A stretch of DNA of 64,000 bases. Origin: an uncultured Litoreibacter sp. (GTDB taxonomy: Bacteria > Pseudomonadota > Alphaproteobacteria > Rhodobacterales > Rhodobacteraceae). The stretch covers positions 682,001 through 746,000 of the forward strand of contig CANNGL010000002.1 in assembly GCA_947504205.1 (NCBI GenBank), given 5' to 3'. Of this stretch, positions 1 through 8,137 are shown one piece after another. The stretch's first letter is position 1, and each line of letters starts with the position of its first letter. The notes beneath the pieces are model-generated. The model did no database searches and was not told the DNA's origin. It saw only the letters and a program-made list of their open reading frames with translations. Made by a program: the position numbers and the translations under genes.

Positions 1-949
1 ATTCACTCCGGACGAAACGGTCTCAGAGGTGTTGGAGCTGGTCAAAGAGCGGTTTGGCCAAAACTTTGGCGACCTTCATCCCTTTTGGTTCGCCACTGAC
101 CCAGGGCAGGCAAAGCGACATCTAACTCACTGGATCAAGAACGGACTGGCCAAATTTGGCGATTATCAGGACGCGATGCTGAACGACGAGAAATTTCTCT
201 ATCACTCGATCACATCGCAATATATCAGCGCGGGTCTTCTTGACCCATTGGAAGTTTGCCAAGAGGTGGAACAGGCTTGGGAGGATGGTATAGCCCCCCT
301 AAATGCTGTTGAGGGTTTTATTCGTCAGATCATCGGGTGGCGCGAGTATATCCGCGGGATCTATTTCCTGGCAGGGCCGGACTACACCTCTCGCAACGCG
401 CTTGGTCATAAACGGGTGTTGCCGCACTTTTATTGGGGCGCCGAGACCAAGATGCGCTGCGTCTCTCAGGCTGTGGCCCAGACCCGCGAAGAGGCCTACG
501 CGCACCACATTCAACGCCTTATGGTCACGGGCAATTTCGCTCTGCTTGCCGGGATCGATCCGGGCCACGTGCATGAATGGTACCTTGCGGTTTACGCCGA
601 CGCCTATGAATGGGTCGAGGCCCCAAACACAATCGGCATGAGCCAATTCGCCGATGGCGGATTGGTTGGGTCCAAGCCCTATGTCTCATCCGGCAACTAC
701 ATCGACCGCATGTCGGACTACTGCAAAAGCTGTGCCTATAAGGTGAAAGAAAAAACGGGCAAGGATGCCTGCCCGTTTAATCTGCTGTATTGGCACTTTC
801 TTGATCGCCACCGCGACCGGTTCGAAAGCAACCAACGAATGCGCAACATGTATCGCACATGGGATCGGATGGATGAGGAGAGGCGAGAAACAGTTTTGAG
901 TGACGCAGAGACTTGGTTGAAGAAACTGGATGCTGGCGAAACTGTTTAA
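1..949 (+). CDS. Fe-S bacterial cryptochrome/photolyase, 5'-truncated
   Basis: This is the C-terminal 315 residues of a deoxyribodipyrimidine photolyase-related flavoprotein of the FeS-BCP type (PhrB/CryB). The family repairs (6-4) photoproducts or acts as a light sensor, using FAD and a [4Fe-4S] cluster. The reading frame is open to the first base, so the start lies outside the window. Four cysteines fall in MRCVSQ, YCKSCAYK and DACPF with intervals of 88, 3 and 13 residues, the same as the cluster ligands C350, C438, C441 and C454 of Agrobacterium PhrB. The FAD-pocket region around HVHEWYLAVYADAYEW is present. The gene converges on the MORN gene. Confidence in the family is high, but photolyase versus photoreceptor cannot be decided. 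Confidence 0.93.
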   Translation, partial: FTPDETVSEVLELVKERFGQNFGDLHPFWFATDPGQAKRHLTHWIKNGLAKFGDYQDAMLNDEKFLYHSITSQYISAGLLDPLEVCQEVEQAWEDGIAPLNAVEGFIRQIIGWREYIRGIYFLAGPDYTSRNALGHKRVLPHFYWGAETKMRCVSQAVAQTREEAYAHHIQRLMVTGNFALLAGIDPGHVHEWYLAVYADAYEWVEAPNTIGMSQFADGGLVGSKPYVSSGNYIDRMSDYCKSCAYKVKEKTGKDACPFNLLYWHFLDRHRDRFESNQRMRNMYRTWDRMDEERRETVLSDAETWLKKLDAGETV

Positions 950-968
950 CGCCAGATACGCTGCGACA

Positions 969-990
969 GCCAAATGCAGTCAGGTTTGGC
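969..990. terminator. weak hairpin between convergent genes
   Basis: A 6-bp perfect inverted repeat (GCCAAA/TTTGGC) with a 10-nt loop lies in the 52-bp gap between the photolyase stop and the MORN gene stop. There is no long T-tract. It may serve as a bidirectional terminator, but the stem is short. Confidence 0.3.
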
Positions 991-1001
991 GCATCTTTCA
1001 C

Positions 1002-2417
1002 TTAGTTTGAGTCAGCGCCTTCACTTTCCGCCGCATCCTCAGTCAACAGGCCCTCTTTCCAGTTGCCGGTCGCCACTTCACCAGTGGCATAGCGCATCGT
1101 CCCTGTCCCGGATCTTTTTCCGTCGCGGAAAGTCCCCTCATAGACGTCACCAGACACGTAAGTTGCCGTACCCTGCCCTTCGATCTCGCCTGCTTGCCAT
1201 TCACCAGTATAGGTGAAGCCGTCTGACATTCGGATGGTCCCCTGACCTTCGCGTTCGCCAGCCTTGAACTCACCTTCATAAACCGTGCCATCTGCGTAGG
1301 TGGCAACGCCCTGACCCTCACGCGTGCCCGCTACCCACCCCCCTTCATAGGTGTATCCGTCCGGATAGGTCATCTTTCCCTGTCCGTCATTGAGCGCGTT
1401 CTTGAAGCCGCCTTCGTAGATCAGTCCGTTGGCATATCGAGCAACACCTGTGCCTTCGATAACACCTGCAAGCCATTCTCCTTCATAGGTTGAGCCGTCA
1501 GCGTAAGTGATACGGCCCGTCCCATCCGCAAGTTCATTACGAAGTTGGCCAACATAGACTGAGCCATCGGGATAGGTGACTGTGCCTTCCCCTTCGATCC
1601 GTCCATCTACCCATGATCCTGAATAAACAAACCCATCTACGCCGGTGAATGTGCCAGAGCCGTTCCGTTTATCGTTCAGAAAGTTGCCTTCATAGACATC
1701 ACCATTGGCATAAACAATCTTGCCCTGACCCTGACGTGCGCCCTCAACAAGTGTGCCCTCGTAGATATCGCCGTTCGATTGCGTAAGCTTTCCTTGGCCC
1801 TCGATCTGCCCTGCTTTCCACTGACCAATGTAGGTCAGCCCGTCCGGCATGATCAGCGTTCCATCGCCCTCACGGGAACCATTGACCATACCGCCCTCAT
1901 AGGCGGCTCCGTCAGGATAAGTGATCTTGCCACGCCCATCCTTTACGCCGTTGACCCATTGCCCCTCATAGCGATAGCCATTCGGGCTGACCATTAGCCC
2001 GGTGCCATGGTGCAGCGCATTGCGAAATTCACCTTCGTAGCGCACTCCATTGGCGTAGGTCGCGATCCCTCGGCCGACGATTTTGCCGTCAACCCAATCG
2101 CCTTCATACGTGCCACCGTCCGCGGATATGATCTTGCCAAAACCATCAGGTTTTCCCTGTTCGAACTGACCTTCATAAAATGAGCCGTCAGGAAAGCGCG
2201 CAGTGCCCTGCCCGCTGATCTCTCCTTCTATCCAGGAGCCCGAATATTCATACCCGTTGGGAAGCGTGAAAGTACCTTGGCCATGACGGCGACCCTCTCG
2301 GAATTCGCCTGTATAAACGCCACCATCATCATATTGCTTGGTTCCGGTGTCCTGCGACACTGCAGGCCCCGACATCAAGGCGATGCAGCAGGTTGTCATA
2401 GCCAGAATTGAACGCAC
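1002..2417 (-). CDS. secreted MORN-repeat protein (18 full repeats)
   Basis: The protein is almost entirely MORN repeats. An N-terminal signal peptide (hydrophobic ILAMTTCCIALMSGPAVS) is followed by 18 uninterrupted 23-residue units of the form YxGxW/F...G...GxGxxxxxxG. A degenerate 19th unit and a short acidic tail end the protein. MORN repeats usually build elongated beta-hairpin rods that bind membranes or proteins, and no enzymatic domain is present. I chose the GTG start at 2417 because GGGGAG sits 6 nt upstream and it opens directly into the signal sequence. An in-frame ATG at 2453 would add 12 non-signal residues. It is transcribed divergently from nadE, and its biological role is unknown. 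Confidence 0.9.
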   Translation of the reverse strand: MRSILAMTTCCIALMSGPAVSQDTGTKQYDDGGVYTGEFREGRRHGQGTFTLPNGYEYSGSWIEGEISGQGTARFPDGSFYEGQFEQGKPDGFGKIISADGGTYEGDWVDGKIVGRGIATYANGVRYEGEFRNALHHGTGLMVSPNGYRYEGQWVNGVKDGRGKITYPDGAAYEGGMVNGSREGDGTLIMPDGLTYIGQWKAGQIEGQGKLTQSNGDIYEGTLVEGARQGQGKIVYANGDVYEGNFLNDKRNGSGTFTGVDGFVYSGSWVDGRIEGEGTVTYPDGSVYVGQLRNELADGTGRITYADGSTYEGEWLAGVIEGTGVARYANGLIYEGGFKNALNDGQGKMTYPDGYTYEGGWVAGTREGQGVATYADGTVYEGEFKAGEREGQGTIRMSDGFTYTGEWQAGEIEGQGTATYVSGDVYEGTFRDGKRSGTGTMRYATGEVATGNWKEGLLTEDAAESEGADSN

Positions 2418-2450
2418 GATAGTCTCCCCGGCCGTTTGCCCCTCATCCAG

Positions 2451-2470
2451 CAAGCCTAGGTCAAGCCTAG
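2451..2470. repeat. tandem CAAGCCTAG pair in nadE/MORN intergenic
   Basis: The 9-mer CAAGCCTAG occurs twice with an 11-bp period in the region between the divergent MORN and nadE genes. The 11-bp phasing puts both copies on the same DNA face, as a regulator site would. No known operator is recognised. Confidence 0.25.
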
Positions 2471-2545
2471 AGGCCTTTCAAGACGCCCTTTCCCTCCGGC
2501 AAGTGTCTGCTAGAACAACATTGGTAAGCTGACGGAAAGATGCCC

Positions 2546-4204
2546 ATGTCCACGACCTTTCGCCTGACCCTAGCCCAACTCAACCCAACTGTGGGCGACC
2601 TCGAAGGCAATGCAGCCAAAGCCTTAGCCGCCTGGAAGGAGGGGAAAGAAGCCGGCACCGATATGGTGGCCCTGCCGGAACTTTTCGTGACAGGCTATCA
2701 AATGCAGGATCTGGTGCTGAAACCGATCTTCACACAGACCGCCATGGCAATTGTCGAGCAGTTGGCCAAGGACAGTTCGGACGGCCCCGTGATGGGCATC
2801 GGCCACCCGCTGGATGTGGATGGCACATTATACAACGCTTACTCCATCTTGGATGGGGGTAAAGTCAAAGCCCGCATTCTGAAACACGAGCTGCCCAATG
2901 ACGGCGTCTTTGACGAAAAGCGTCTGTTCACGCCCGGCCCGATTCAAGGGCCCTATTCTATCGATCCACTGCGTATCGGCACACCGATTTGCGAGGACGC
3001 ATGGCACGAAGATGTCTCTGAAACACTCGCTGAAACCGGTGCAGAACTTTTGCTGGTGCCCAATGGCTCTCCCTACTACCGCGGCAAGCACGATGAGCGC
3101 ATGGCCCATATGGTCGCCCGAACGGTCGAGACAGGCCTGCCTCTGGTCTACCTCAACATGGTCGGCGGTCAGGATGATCAGGTATTCGACGGAGGGTCTT
3201 TCGTGTTGAACCCCGGCGGTGAACTCGCCCTGCAAATGCCCGCCTTCGATGAAACAATTACCCATGTGACGTTTAATAAAACGGAGCAAGGCTGGCGGGC
3301 AGAACAAGGGGACCGGATCACCTACCCCTCGGATTGGGAGCAAGACTATCGCGTGATGGTCAAATCCCTGCGCGACTACATGGCAAAGACCGGGTTTAAA
3401 AAGGTTCTTTTGGGTCTCTCGGGTGGTATCGATTCCGCGTTGGTCGCGACCATTGCTGTTGATGCACTTGGGGCTGACAATGTGCGCTGTGTGATGCTGC
3501 CGTCGGAATACACTTCAGATCACTCGCTGGAGGATGCAGCCGCCTGTGCCGCAGCTTTGGGAACGGGCTACGACACCATACCGATTTCCGGAGCACGCGC
3601 CGCTGTGACCGAGGCTTTGACACCACTCTTTGAAGGCACGAAACCCGATCTGACCGAAGAAAATATACAAAGCCGCCTGCGAGGTTTGCTGCTCATGGCA
3701 TTGTCCAACAAATTCGGGGAAATGCTGCTGACCACCGGTAACAAATCCGAAGTGGCTGTCGGCTACGCGACGATCTACGGCGATATGGCCGGTGGGTATA
3801 ACCCGATCAAAGACCTCTACAAAATGCGCGTGTTCGAAACCTGTAGATGGCGAAATGCCAATCACCGGTCATGGATGATGGGACCAGAGGGAGAGGTCAT
3901 TCCGCAGCGCATCATTGATAAGCCCCCATCGGCGGAGCTGCGGGAAGACCAAAAGGACGAGGATTCACTGCCGCCCTATGAAGTGCTAGACGATATTCTT
4001 GAACGGCTGGTCGATCGCGATCAATCAGTCGCAGAAGTTGTTGCTGCGGGCCATGATCGGGAAATTGTCAAAAAGATCGAACACCTGATCTACATCAGCG
4101 AACACAAGCGGTTTCAGTCCGCACCCGGCGCGCGACTGACCAATCGCGCCTTCTGGCTTGATCGCCGCTATCCTATCGTGAACCGCTGGCGTGATCCGAC
4201 CTGA
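2546..4204 (+). CDS. nadE: glutamine-dependent NAD+ synthetase
   Basis: The enzyme makes NAD from deamido-NAD, ATP and glutamine, the last step of NAD biosynthesis, in the cytosol. The N-terminal nitrilase-fold amidase domain (about residues 1-250) carries the triad Glu45 (ALPELFVTGYQ), Lys113 (ILKHELPN) and Cys149 (GTPICEDAW). The C-terminal synthetase domain has the PP-loop LSGGIDSA (about 281-288) and the TTGNKSE and KDLYKMRVF motifs. The length of 552 residues is usual for this two-domain class. Two ATGs are 6 bp apart. GGAAAG abuts the first and lies 6 nt from the second, so the second (2546) is preferred. It probably acts as a single gene. Confidence 0.96.
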   Translation: MSTTFRLTLAQLNPTVGDLEGNAAKALAAWKEGKEAGTDMVALPELFVTGYQMQDLVLKPIFTQTAMAIVEQLAKDSSDGPVMGIGHPLDVDGTLYNAYSILDGGKVKARILKHELPNDGVFDEKRLFTPGPIQGPYSIDPLRIGTPICEDAWHEDVSETLAETGAELLLVPNGSPYYRGKHDERMAHMVARTVETGLPLVYLNMVGGQDDQVFDGGSFVLNPGGELALQMPAFDETITHVTFNKTEQGWRAEQGDRITYPSDWEQDYRVMVKSLRDYMAKTGFKKVLLGLSGGIDSALVATIAVDALGADNVRCVMLPSEYTSDHSLEDAAACAAALGTGYDTIPISGARAAVTEALTPLFEGTKPDLTEENIQSRLRGLLLMALSNKFGEMLLTTGNKSEVAVGYATIYGDMAGGYNPIKDLYKMRVFETCRWRNANHRSWMMGPEGEVIPQRIIDKPPSAELREDQKDEDSLPPYEVLDDILERLVDRDQSVAEVVAAGHDREIVKKIEHLIYISEHKRFQSAPGARLTNRAFWLDRRYPIVNRWRDPT

Positions 4205-4212
4205 TTGGCGAT

Positions 4213-4863
4213 CTACTTCCAGTAAGGGGCACGCCACCCGGCTTCTAGCGCCTCGCCTTCATCGCAGAACCAGCGCTCGCCCTTGGATTCGTTGATCCTC
4301 GTCCGGCTGTACCAAGGCGACCAGGGCGGATGATAGATCTTTCCATTGGCCGAGATGTTGCCCTTGATCGGGCACCCTTCCGGTGCGGCCTGCTCAGCTT
4401 TGGCCCAGCGGGCTGCACGAAATTCCCACGGTGGTTGGGCAGATCCGCGCCAAACGCCTAGCTTCTGAGCCTTTGCTGCAGCCATCTGCGGGGCGTATTC
4501 GTCAGAAAACTTCAGAAAGGCCCATGCCATTCCCAGCGAGACCATCTCTCGTGCAAGATCACGACCGCTAGCGGTGCAGCGCGCAATCGTTCGGCCATAC
4601 CCGTCGGGCGCAAGTGCCTCGCAGGTCACGCGCCCGCGCCGGGTCAATTGGTACAGAGCTTCGGTCGCCACATCACCGCAAGCCCAAGCGCGCCCAGAGC
4701 CATCTCTGCATGTTTGACCGGCCTCAGGCGCGTCAATTCCATTGATGCGATACCGTTCGCCGTTCAGATCGAGTGTATCGCCGTCGACAATTCTCACATC
4801 CGCCTGCACCGCGCCACCTAAGGCTGCGGCGAATGCAATTCCCGCCAATATCGCTGATCTCAT
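4213..4863 (-). CDS. secreted thermonuclease-family (SNase-like) protein
   Basis: This is a 216-residue protein with an N-terminal signal peptide (to about residue 21, ending GAVQA). A staphylococcal-nuclease-like OB-fold follows, with the motifs IVDGDTL, INGIDAPEAGQTC and DGYGRTIARC that hold the conserved Asp, Arg and Glu. A further 60 residues with cysteines (GCPIKGNIS, RWFCDEGEA) form an extra C-terminal module seen in alphaproteobacterial homologues. The likely function is calcium-dependent cleavage of nucleic acids in the periplasm or outside the cell. It converges on nadE with an 8-bp gap and is divergent from the esterase across a CtrA-type box. The family is certain and the substrate is inferred. 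Confidence 0.9.
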   Translation of the reverse strand: MRSAILAGIAFAAALGGAVQADVRIVDGDTLDLNGERYRINGIDAPEAGQTCRDGSGRAWACGDVATEALYQLTRRGRVTCEALAPDGYGRTIARCTASGRDLAREMVSLGMAWAFLKFSDEYAPQMAAAKAQKLGVWRGSAQPPWEFRAARWAKAEQAAPEGCPIKGNISANGKIYHPPWSPWYSRTRINESKGERWFCDEGEALEAGWRAPYWK

Positions 4864-4912
4864 GCCCGGCTCTCCCTCGCGAGTGCCATGCTAACGCACC
4901 CCATCTCGGGTT

Positions 4913-4927
4913 TTAAGACTTGATTAA
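4913..4927. promoter_or_regulatory. candidate CtrA binding box
   Basis: TTAA-N7-TTAA matches the full CtrA consensus exactly (half-sites 4913-4916 and 4924-4927). It lies in the divergent gap between the nuclease and esterase genes, 50 bp from the nuclease start and 89 bp from the esterase start. CtrA is the response regulator that controls cell cycle, motility and gene-transfer-agent functions in alphaproteobacteria. A single site could occur by chance in an AT-rich gap. Confidence 0.4.
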
Positions 4928-5016
4928 GAAATCGGGGAAACTGACGGGCATGTGATTTGCTCAAAGCCTTCTAAACGGATCAATCTCCGAACAACAAGAA
5001 ACCTGCAGGAGTTACC

Positions 5017-5823
5017 ATGCGCGCATCCATCGTTGGACTTATAGCCACCGTCAGCGCCGGGCCAGCGCTGGCTTGCGGCCCGGATACGGATTGTGTGTTG
5101 GGTGACCGCACTTACAGGATTGCGATGCCGGACGGGCATGACGGCGCTGAACCTGTTGGGGCCATCGTCTTTTCGCACGGCTATCGAGGCACAGCCCGCG
5201 GCCTAATGCGCAACGGCAATTTGCGCCGCATGATTTCCGACATGAACCTGGCGCTGATTGCCCTGAAGTCCAAAGAGGATGATTGGGTGCTGCCCAACTC
5301 ACCACGTCACATGGACAGTGACGGATCAGAGGAATTCTCTTACGTGGACGCGGTGCTGAATCACGCATCTGATAATTTCGCCATTGATACCGATCGCCTG
5401 ATGGCGACAGGTTTTTCGGCTGGCGGCATGATGACTTGGAATCTTGCTTGCGCGCGGCCAGACAGTTTCGCTGGCTTCGCTCCTATTTCAGGAACATTCT
5501 GGCTAAAGCCACCTCAAAGCTGTGCCGGGCCAGTGGCCAACGTCATTCATATTCATGGAGACGCGGATCGCACCGTTCCCCTCTCAGGCAGACCCATTTT
5601 GGAAACACATCAGGGCGACGTCTTTGAGGCTCTGGAAATGTACGCAGATTATGGGAAATTCGCCCCGGCTAAAGAGCGCAGGATGGGCGGGCTTGATTGC
5701 AAGGAGCGGTCCAACCCAAACGGCGATATCTTGAATTTCTGCATGTTCAAGGGCGGGCACTCATTCAGATCTGAATTCCTGAAGCTCGCTTGGGAGACGT
5801 TTGAGACCGCCGGCAAGCTCTGA
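5017..5823 (+). CDS. secreted polyhydroxybutyrate-depolymerase-like alpha/beta hydrolase
   Basis: This is a 268-residue esterase of the PHB depolymerase/LpqC type. A signal peptide (MRASIVGLIATVSAGPALA) precedes a single alpha/beta-hydrolase domain. It shows the oxyanion region FSHGYRG, the nucleophile elbow GFSAGG with Ser at about residue 136, and a late HGDADRTVP segment for the acid. The catalytic His is probably in FKGGHSF. Several cysteines suggest disulfides, in line with export. The family hydrolyses short polyhydroxyalkanoates, feruloyl esters or similar esters; the true substrate cannot be read from sequence. GCAGGAG lies 7 nt before the ATG. Confidence 0.87.
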   Translation: MRASIVGLIATVSAGPALACGPDTDCVLGDRTYRIAMPDGHDGAEPVGAIVFSHGYRGTARGLMRNGNLRRMISDMNLALIALKSKEDDWVLPNSPRHMDSDGSEEFSYVDAVLNHASDNFAIDTDRLMATGFSAGGMMTWNLACARPDSFAGFAPISGTFWLKPPQSCAGPVANVIHIHGDADRTVPLSGRPILETHQGDVFEALEMYADYGKFAPAKERRMGGLDCKERSNPNGDILNFCMFKGGHSFRSEFLKLAWETFETAGKL

Positions 5824-5881
5824 AGCTGATCGGCCGATGACCCTATTCTTGATCAGAAAGCACGTAGTTCGTTTGTCGTCG

Positions 5882-6964
5882 CTATTGAACCAGTTCCCCC
5901 GGTAATGAAAAGCGCAGCTTAGCCCCTCTGGCATCGCGTTTCAAACCTTCGACAAATCCATCTCGGGACGAGACCAGCCCGGCAGCCAATGAAACCTCGC
6001 TCAGGAAGTTGCTGTTGTTCTCCCGTGCCAGGATCGGCTCCCCATCTGAGCGCTGGCCGGAGGCGGATACAAACCCATCGTCGCAGACTTCAAACTGCAG
6101 AAAACCGTCAGCCCCCTGATCAACCGAGATCGAAATTTCATTCTCCGCATAGCGTGCAGAGGTTTGAATAAAGCATCGCAGGATCATCTGGGTCGCCGCC
6201 CAATCTGCCTTGATTTGGCGCCGTGGCAGCATGGTTTGAAAGCGTTGCTCCGGATCGACCAAAGCCAGTATGTCGCGACATACATGACCCAGATCAAACG
6301 GCACAGGTTCTATCCGGGCCGTCTTCAATGCATTGGCCTGCGAAACGATATCCATGGATCGCTCCATCGCTTCCATCGCGGTCTGTTCGCAAAGACGAAT
6401 TTGGTCCAGTTTCTCGTCGCCGAGATCAAGGAACCCATCTTTTACAAGCTCCAGCAACCCAAGAATGGTTTTGAACGGCCCCCTCACATCATATGCCGCC
6501 GACGCCGCGAATTGCCTGATTTCGTCGTTGAGTTTTTGCGCTTCGCTCAACCGGGAGGTCAAATCAAACTCCCGGGCTTTTGACTCTGTGATATCCACCG
6601 CCACGCCAAGTATCTGCGTCATCTCGCCCGTTTCATCAAATAAGGGAGACAGGGTCGTACGCCACCACCGCGCGCCCGTTTCAAGCTGCAGATTTTCGAC
6701 ATACGAAAACGGCTTCCCGCTTACGCGGCACTGCTCGTAGTTTGCAATAACGGTGTCTGCCACGGCAGGTGGCAGCACATCATGCGGCAGCCTGCCCGCG
6801 AATGCTGATGGGTCGAGACCTGTTTCGATGGCGTGGCAGGCATTCAGATGCACGAAACGGAATTGATTTTCCCCTAAAACGTCCAACAGAAAGGTCGGTT
6901 GGCCGATGCTTTCGCATACACTGACAACTGGCGAGAAGTTTGCTCTTGGGGAAGGCACGTTCAT
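5882..6964 (-). CDS. PAS-domain sensor histidine kinase homologue lacking the phospho-acceptor His
   Basis: This is a 360-residue soluble protein. It has a PAS fold (about residues 15-125, ending in the PAC signature GVAVDITESKARE), a DHp-like helix pair (about 140-200) and a GHKL ATPase-like C terminus. The H-box reads SAAYDVRGPF, so Tyr148 takes the place of the usual His. The N-box (RCFIQTSARY) lacks its Asn and the G1 box reads DDGFVS instead of DxGxG. It therefore looks catalytically impaired, perhaps a scaffold or a sensor partner. No response regulator is adjacent. The start at 6964 is chosen for the GAGAGA 6 nt upstream; an ATG at 7003 has no ribosome site. Confidence 0.8.
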   Translation of the reverse strand: MNVPSPRANFSPVVSVCESIGQPTFLLDVLGENQFRFVHLNACHAIETGLDPSAFAGRLPHDVLPPAVADTVIANYEQCRVSGKPFSYVENLQLETGARWWRTTLSPLFDETGEMTQILGVAVDITESKAREFDLTSRLSEAQKLNDEIRQFAASAAYDVRGPFKTILGLLELVKDGFLDLGDEKLDQIRLCEQTAMEAMERSMDIVSQANALKTARIEPVPFDLGHVCRDILALVDPEQRFQTMLPRRQIKADWAATQMILRCFIQTSARYAENEISISVDQGADGFLQFEVCDDGFVSASGQRSDGEPILARENNSNFLSEVSLAAGLVSSRDGFVEGLKRDARGAKLRFSLPGELVQ

Positions 6965-7079
6965 GGACGATCTCTCTTGCAACAATGCGCAGAGTAAGAT
7001 CATCCATGTTTTAACATGAGGTTTAACGCCGGGCCGAATTTCGACCCAGCAGTGCTAAGTTGTCGAAACTTTTCCTAAA

Positions 7080-7997
7080 TTACAGCATCATCTGGTAGCT
7101 CATGGGGACATACTCGAAGCCATCCCCGCGCGCCGCGACATAACCAATCCCGGGAAATGGCATATGGTAGCCAATAGTTGGCACCTTATCAGCGGCCAAC
7201 ATCCCCAGAACCTTCCGACGTGAGGCGGCCGCCGCAGCTTTATCCATATCGAAACGAACTTCCCAGTCTGGGTGGGCCAGCGACCAGATATAATGGTTGG
7301 CCAGATCAGCCATCAGCAGCATCTGCTCTCCACCCGACTCGAGCATATAGGTCATATGGCCCGGCGTATGGCCAAAGGCCGCAACCGCCGTGATACCAGA
7401 GGCAACAGAAGCGCCATCATCAATGAAGCTGAATTTCTCAAGCAGTGGCCGAACTTTGTTTGAATAAGCTTCACCACCGGCAGAACCCCAGTGATTGTTC
7501 TCCGCCGAGCCGGTCAGGTAACTGGCACCAGAGAAGGTTTCGTTGCCTTCGCCGATCAGGCCCCCGACATGATCGCCGTGCATATGGGTGATCACGACCT
7601 TGTCGATCTGGTCGGGTGAATAGCCCGCTGCATCCAGCGCGCTCGTGATACCCTTGGGGTTCAGGCCAGTGTCGAACAAAATCAATTCTGATCCAGTGTT
7701 GACGACCGTAGGCGTGAAGAAAAACTGCACCTTATCCGCGGGAATAAACGCCTCTTCCGACGCTTTGGCAAACTCTTCAGGGCTGACATTCATACCAAAG
7801 ATCGTTTGCGGTTCATCGCGCGATGCTGACCCGACAAGCAAGGTCGTCACCTCAAAATCGCCCAGCATAAAACGATGATGCTTCGCGGTATCAGGGCCTT
7901 TCATTTCGGCACCCGCCAATACCGGCCGGGTCGCGGCTGCGAGAGGGGCGGCAGCACCCATTGCGAGAGCCGCGCGACGAGACAGGGAAACAGACAT
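7080..7997 (-). CDS. Tat-exported metallo-beta-lactamase-fold hydrolase
   Basis: This is a 305-residue MBL-fold protein. The N terminus SLSRRAALAMGAAAPLAAA is a twin-arginine signal, so the folded, metal-loaded enzyme is probably exported to the periplasm. The metal site is visible as THMHGDHVGG (HxHxDH) with later GHTPGHMTYM and the Asp in LLMADLANH. Members of this group include lactonase-like enzymes, but the substrate is not predictable. The start has an exceptionally strong AAAGGAGG 9 nt upstream. A 7+7 bp palindrome lies in its upstream region, shared with gltX. Confidence 0.87.
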   Translation of the reverse strand: MSVSLSRRAALAMGAAAPLAAATRPVLAGAEMKGPDTAKHHRFMLGDFEVTTLLVGSASRDEPQTIFGMNVSPEEFAKASEEAFIPADKVQFFFTPTVVNTGSELILFDTGLNPKGITSALDAAGYSPDQIDKVVITHMHGDHVGGLIGEGNETFSGASYLTGSAENNHWGSAGGEAYSNKVRPLLEKFSFIDDGASVASGITAVAAFGHTPGHMTYMLESGGEQMLLMADLANHYIWSLAHPDWEVRFDMDKAAAAASRRKVLGMLAADKVPTIGYHMPFPGIGYVAARGDGFEYVPMSYQMML

Positions 7998-8057
7998 GAT
8001 GGGATCCTCCTTTTATGGTTCACAGATAACATAGCACGACATGCTGCCGTGCACTTC

Positions 8058-8076
8058 ACTGTGTCGTGAACACAGT
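8058..8076. promoter_or_regulatory. operator-like palindrome between MBL-fold gene and gltX
   Basis: ACTGTGT and ACACAGT form a perfect 7-bp inverted repeat around a 5-bp centre, 61 bp from the MBL-fold start and 62 bp from the gltX start. The symmetry and position suggest a dimeric regulator site. No adjacent regulator gene is present and the motif is not one I can name. Confidence 0.35.
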
Positions 8077-8137
8077 CCCGATATGGACAAATGCGTCGGT
8101 CTGTGATTTTCCCGGCGCATTCTAAAGGACACCCGCC

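Noticed and set aside
7011-7026. TTAA-N8-TTAA upstream of the sensor kinase
   Set aside because: The spacing is 8 instead of the 7 required for a CtrA box.
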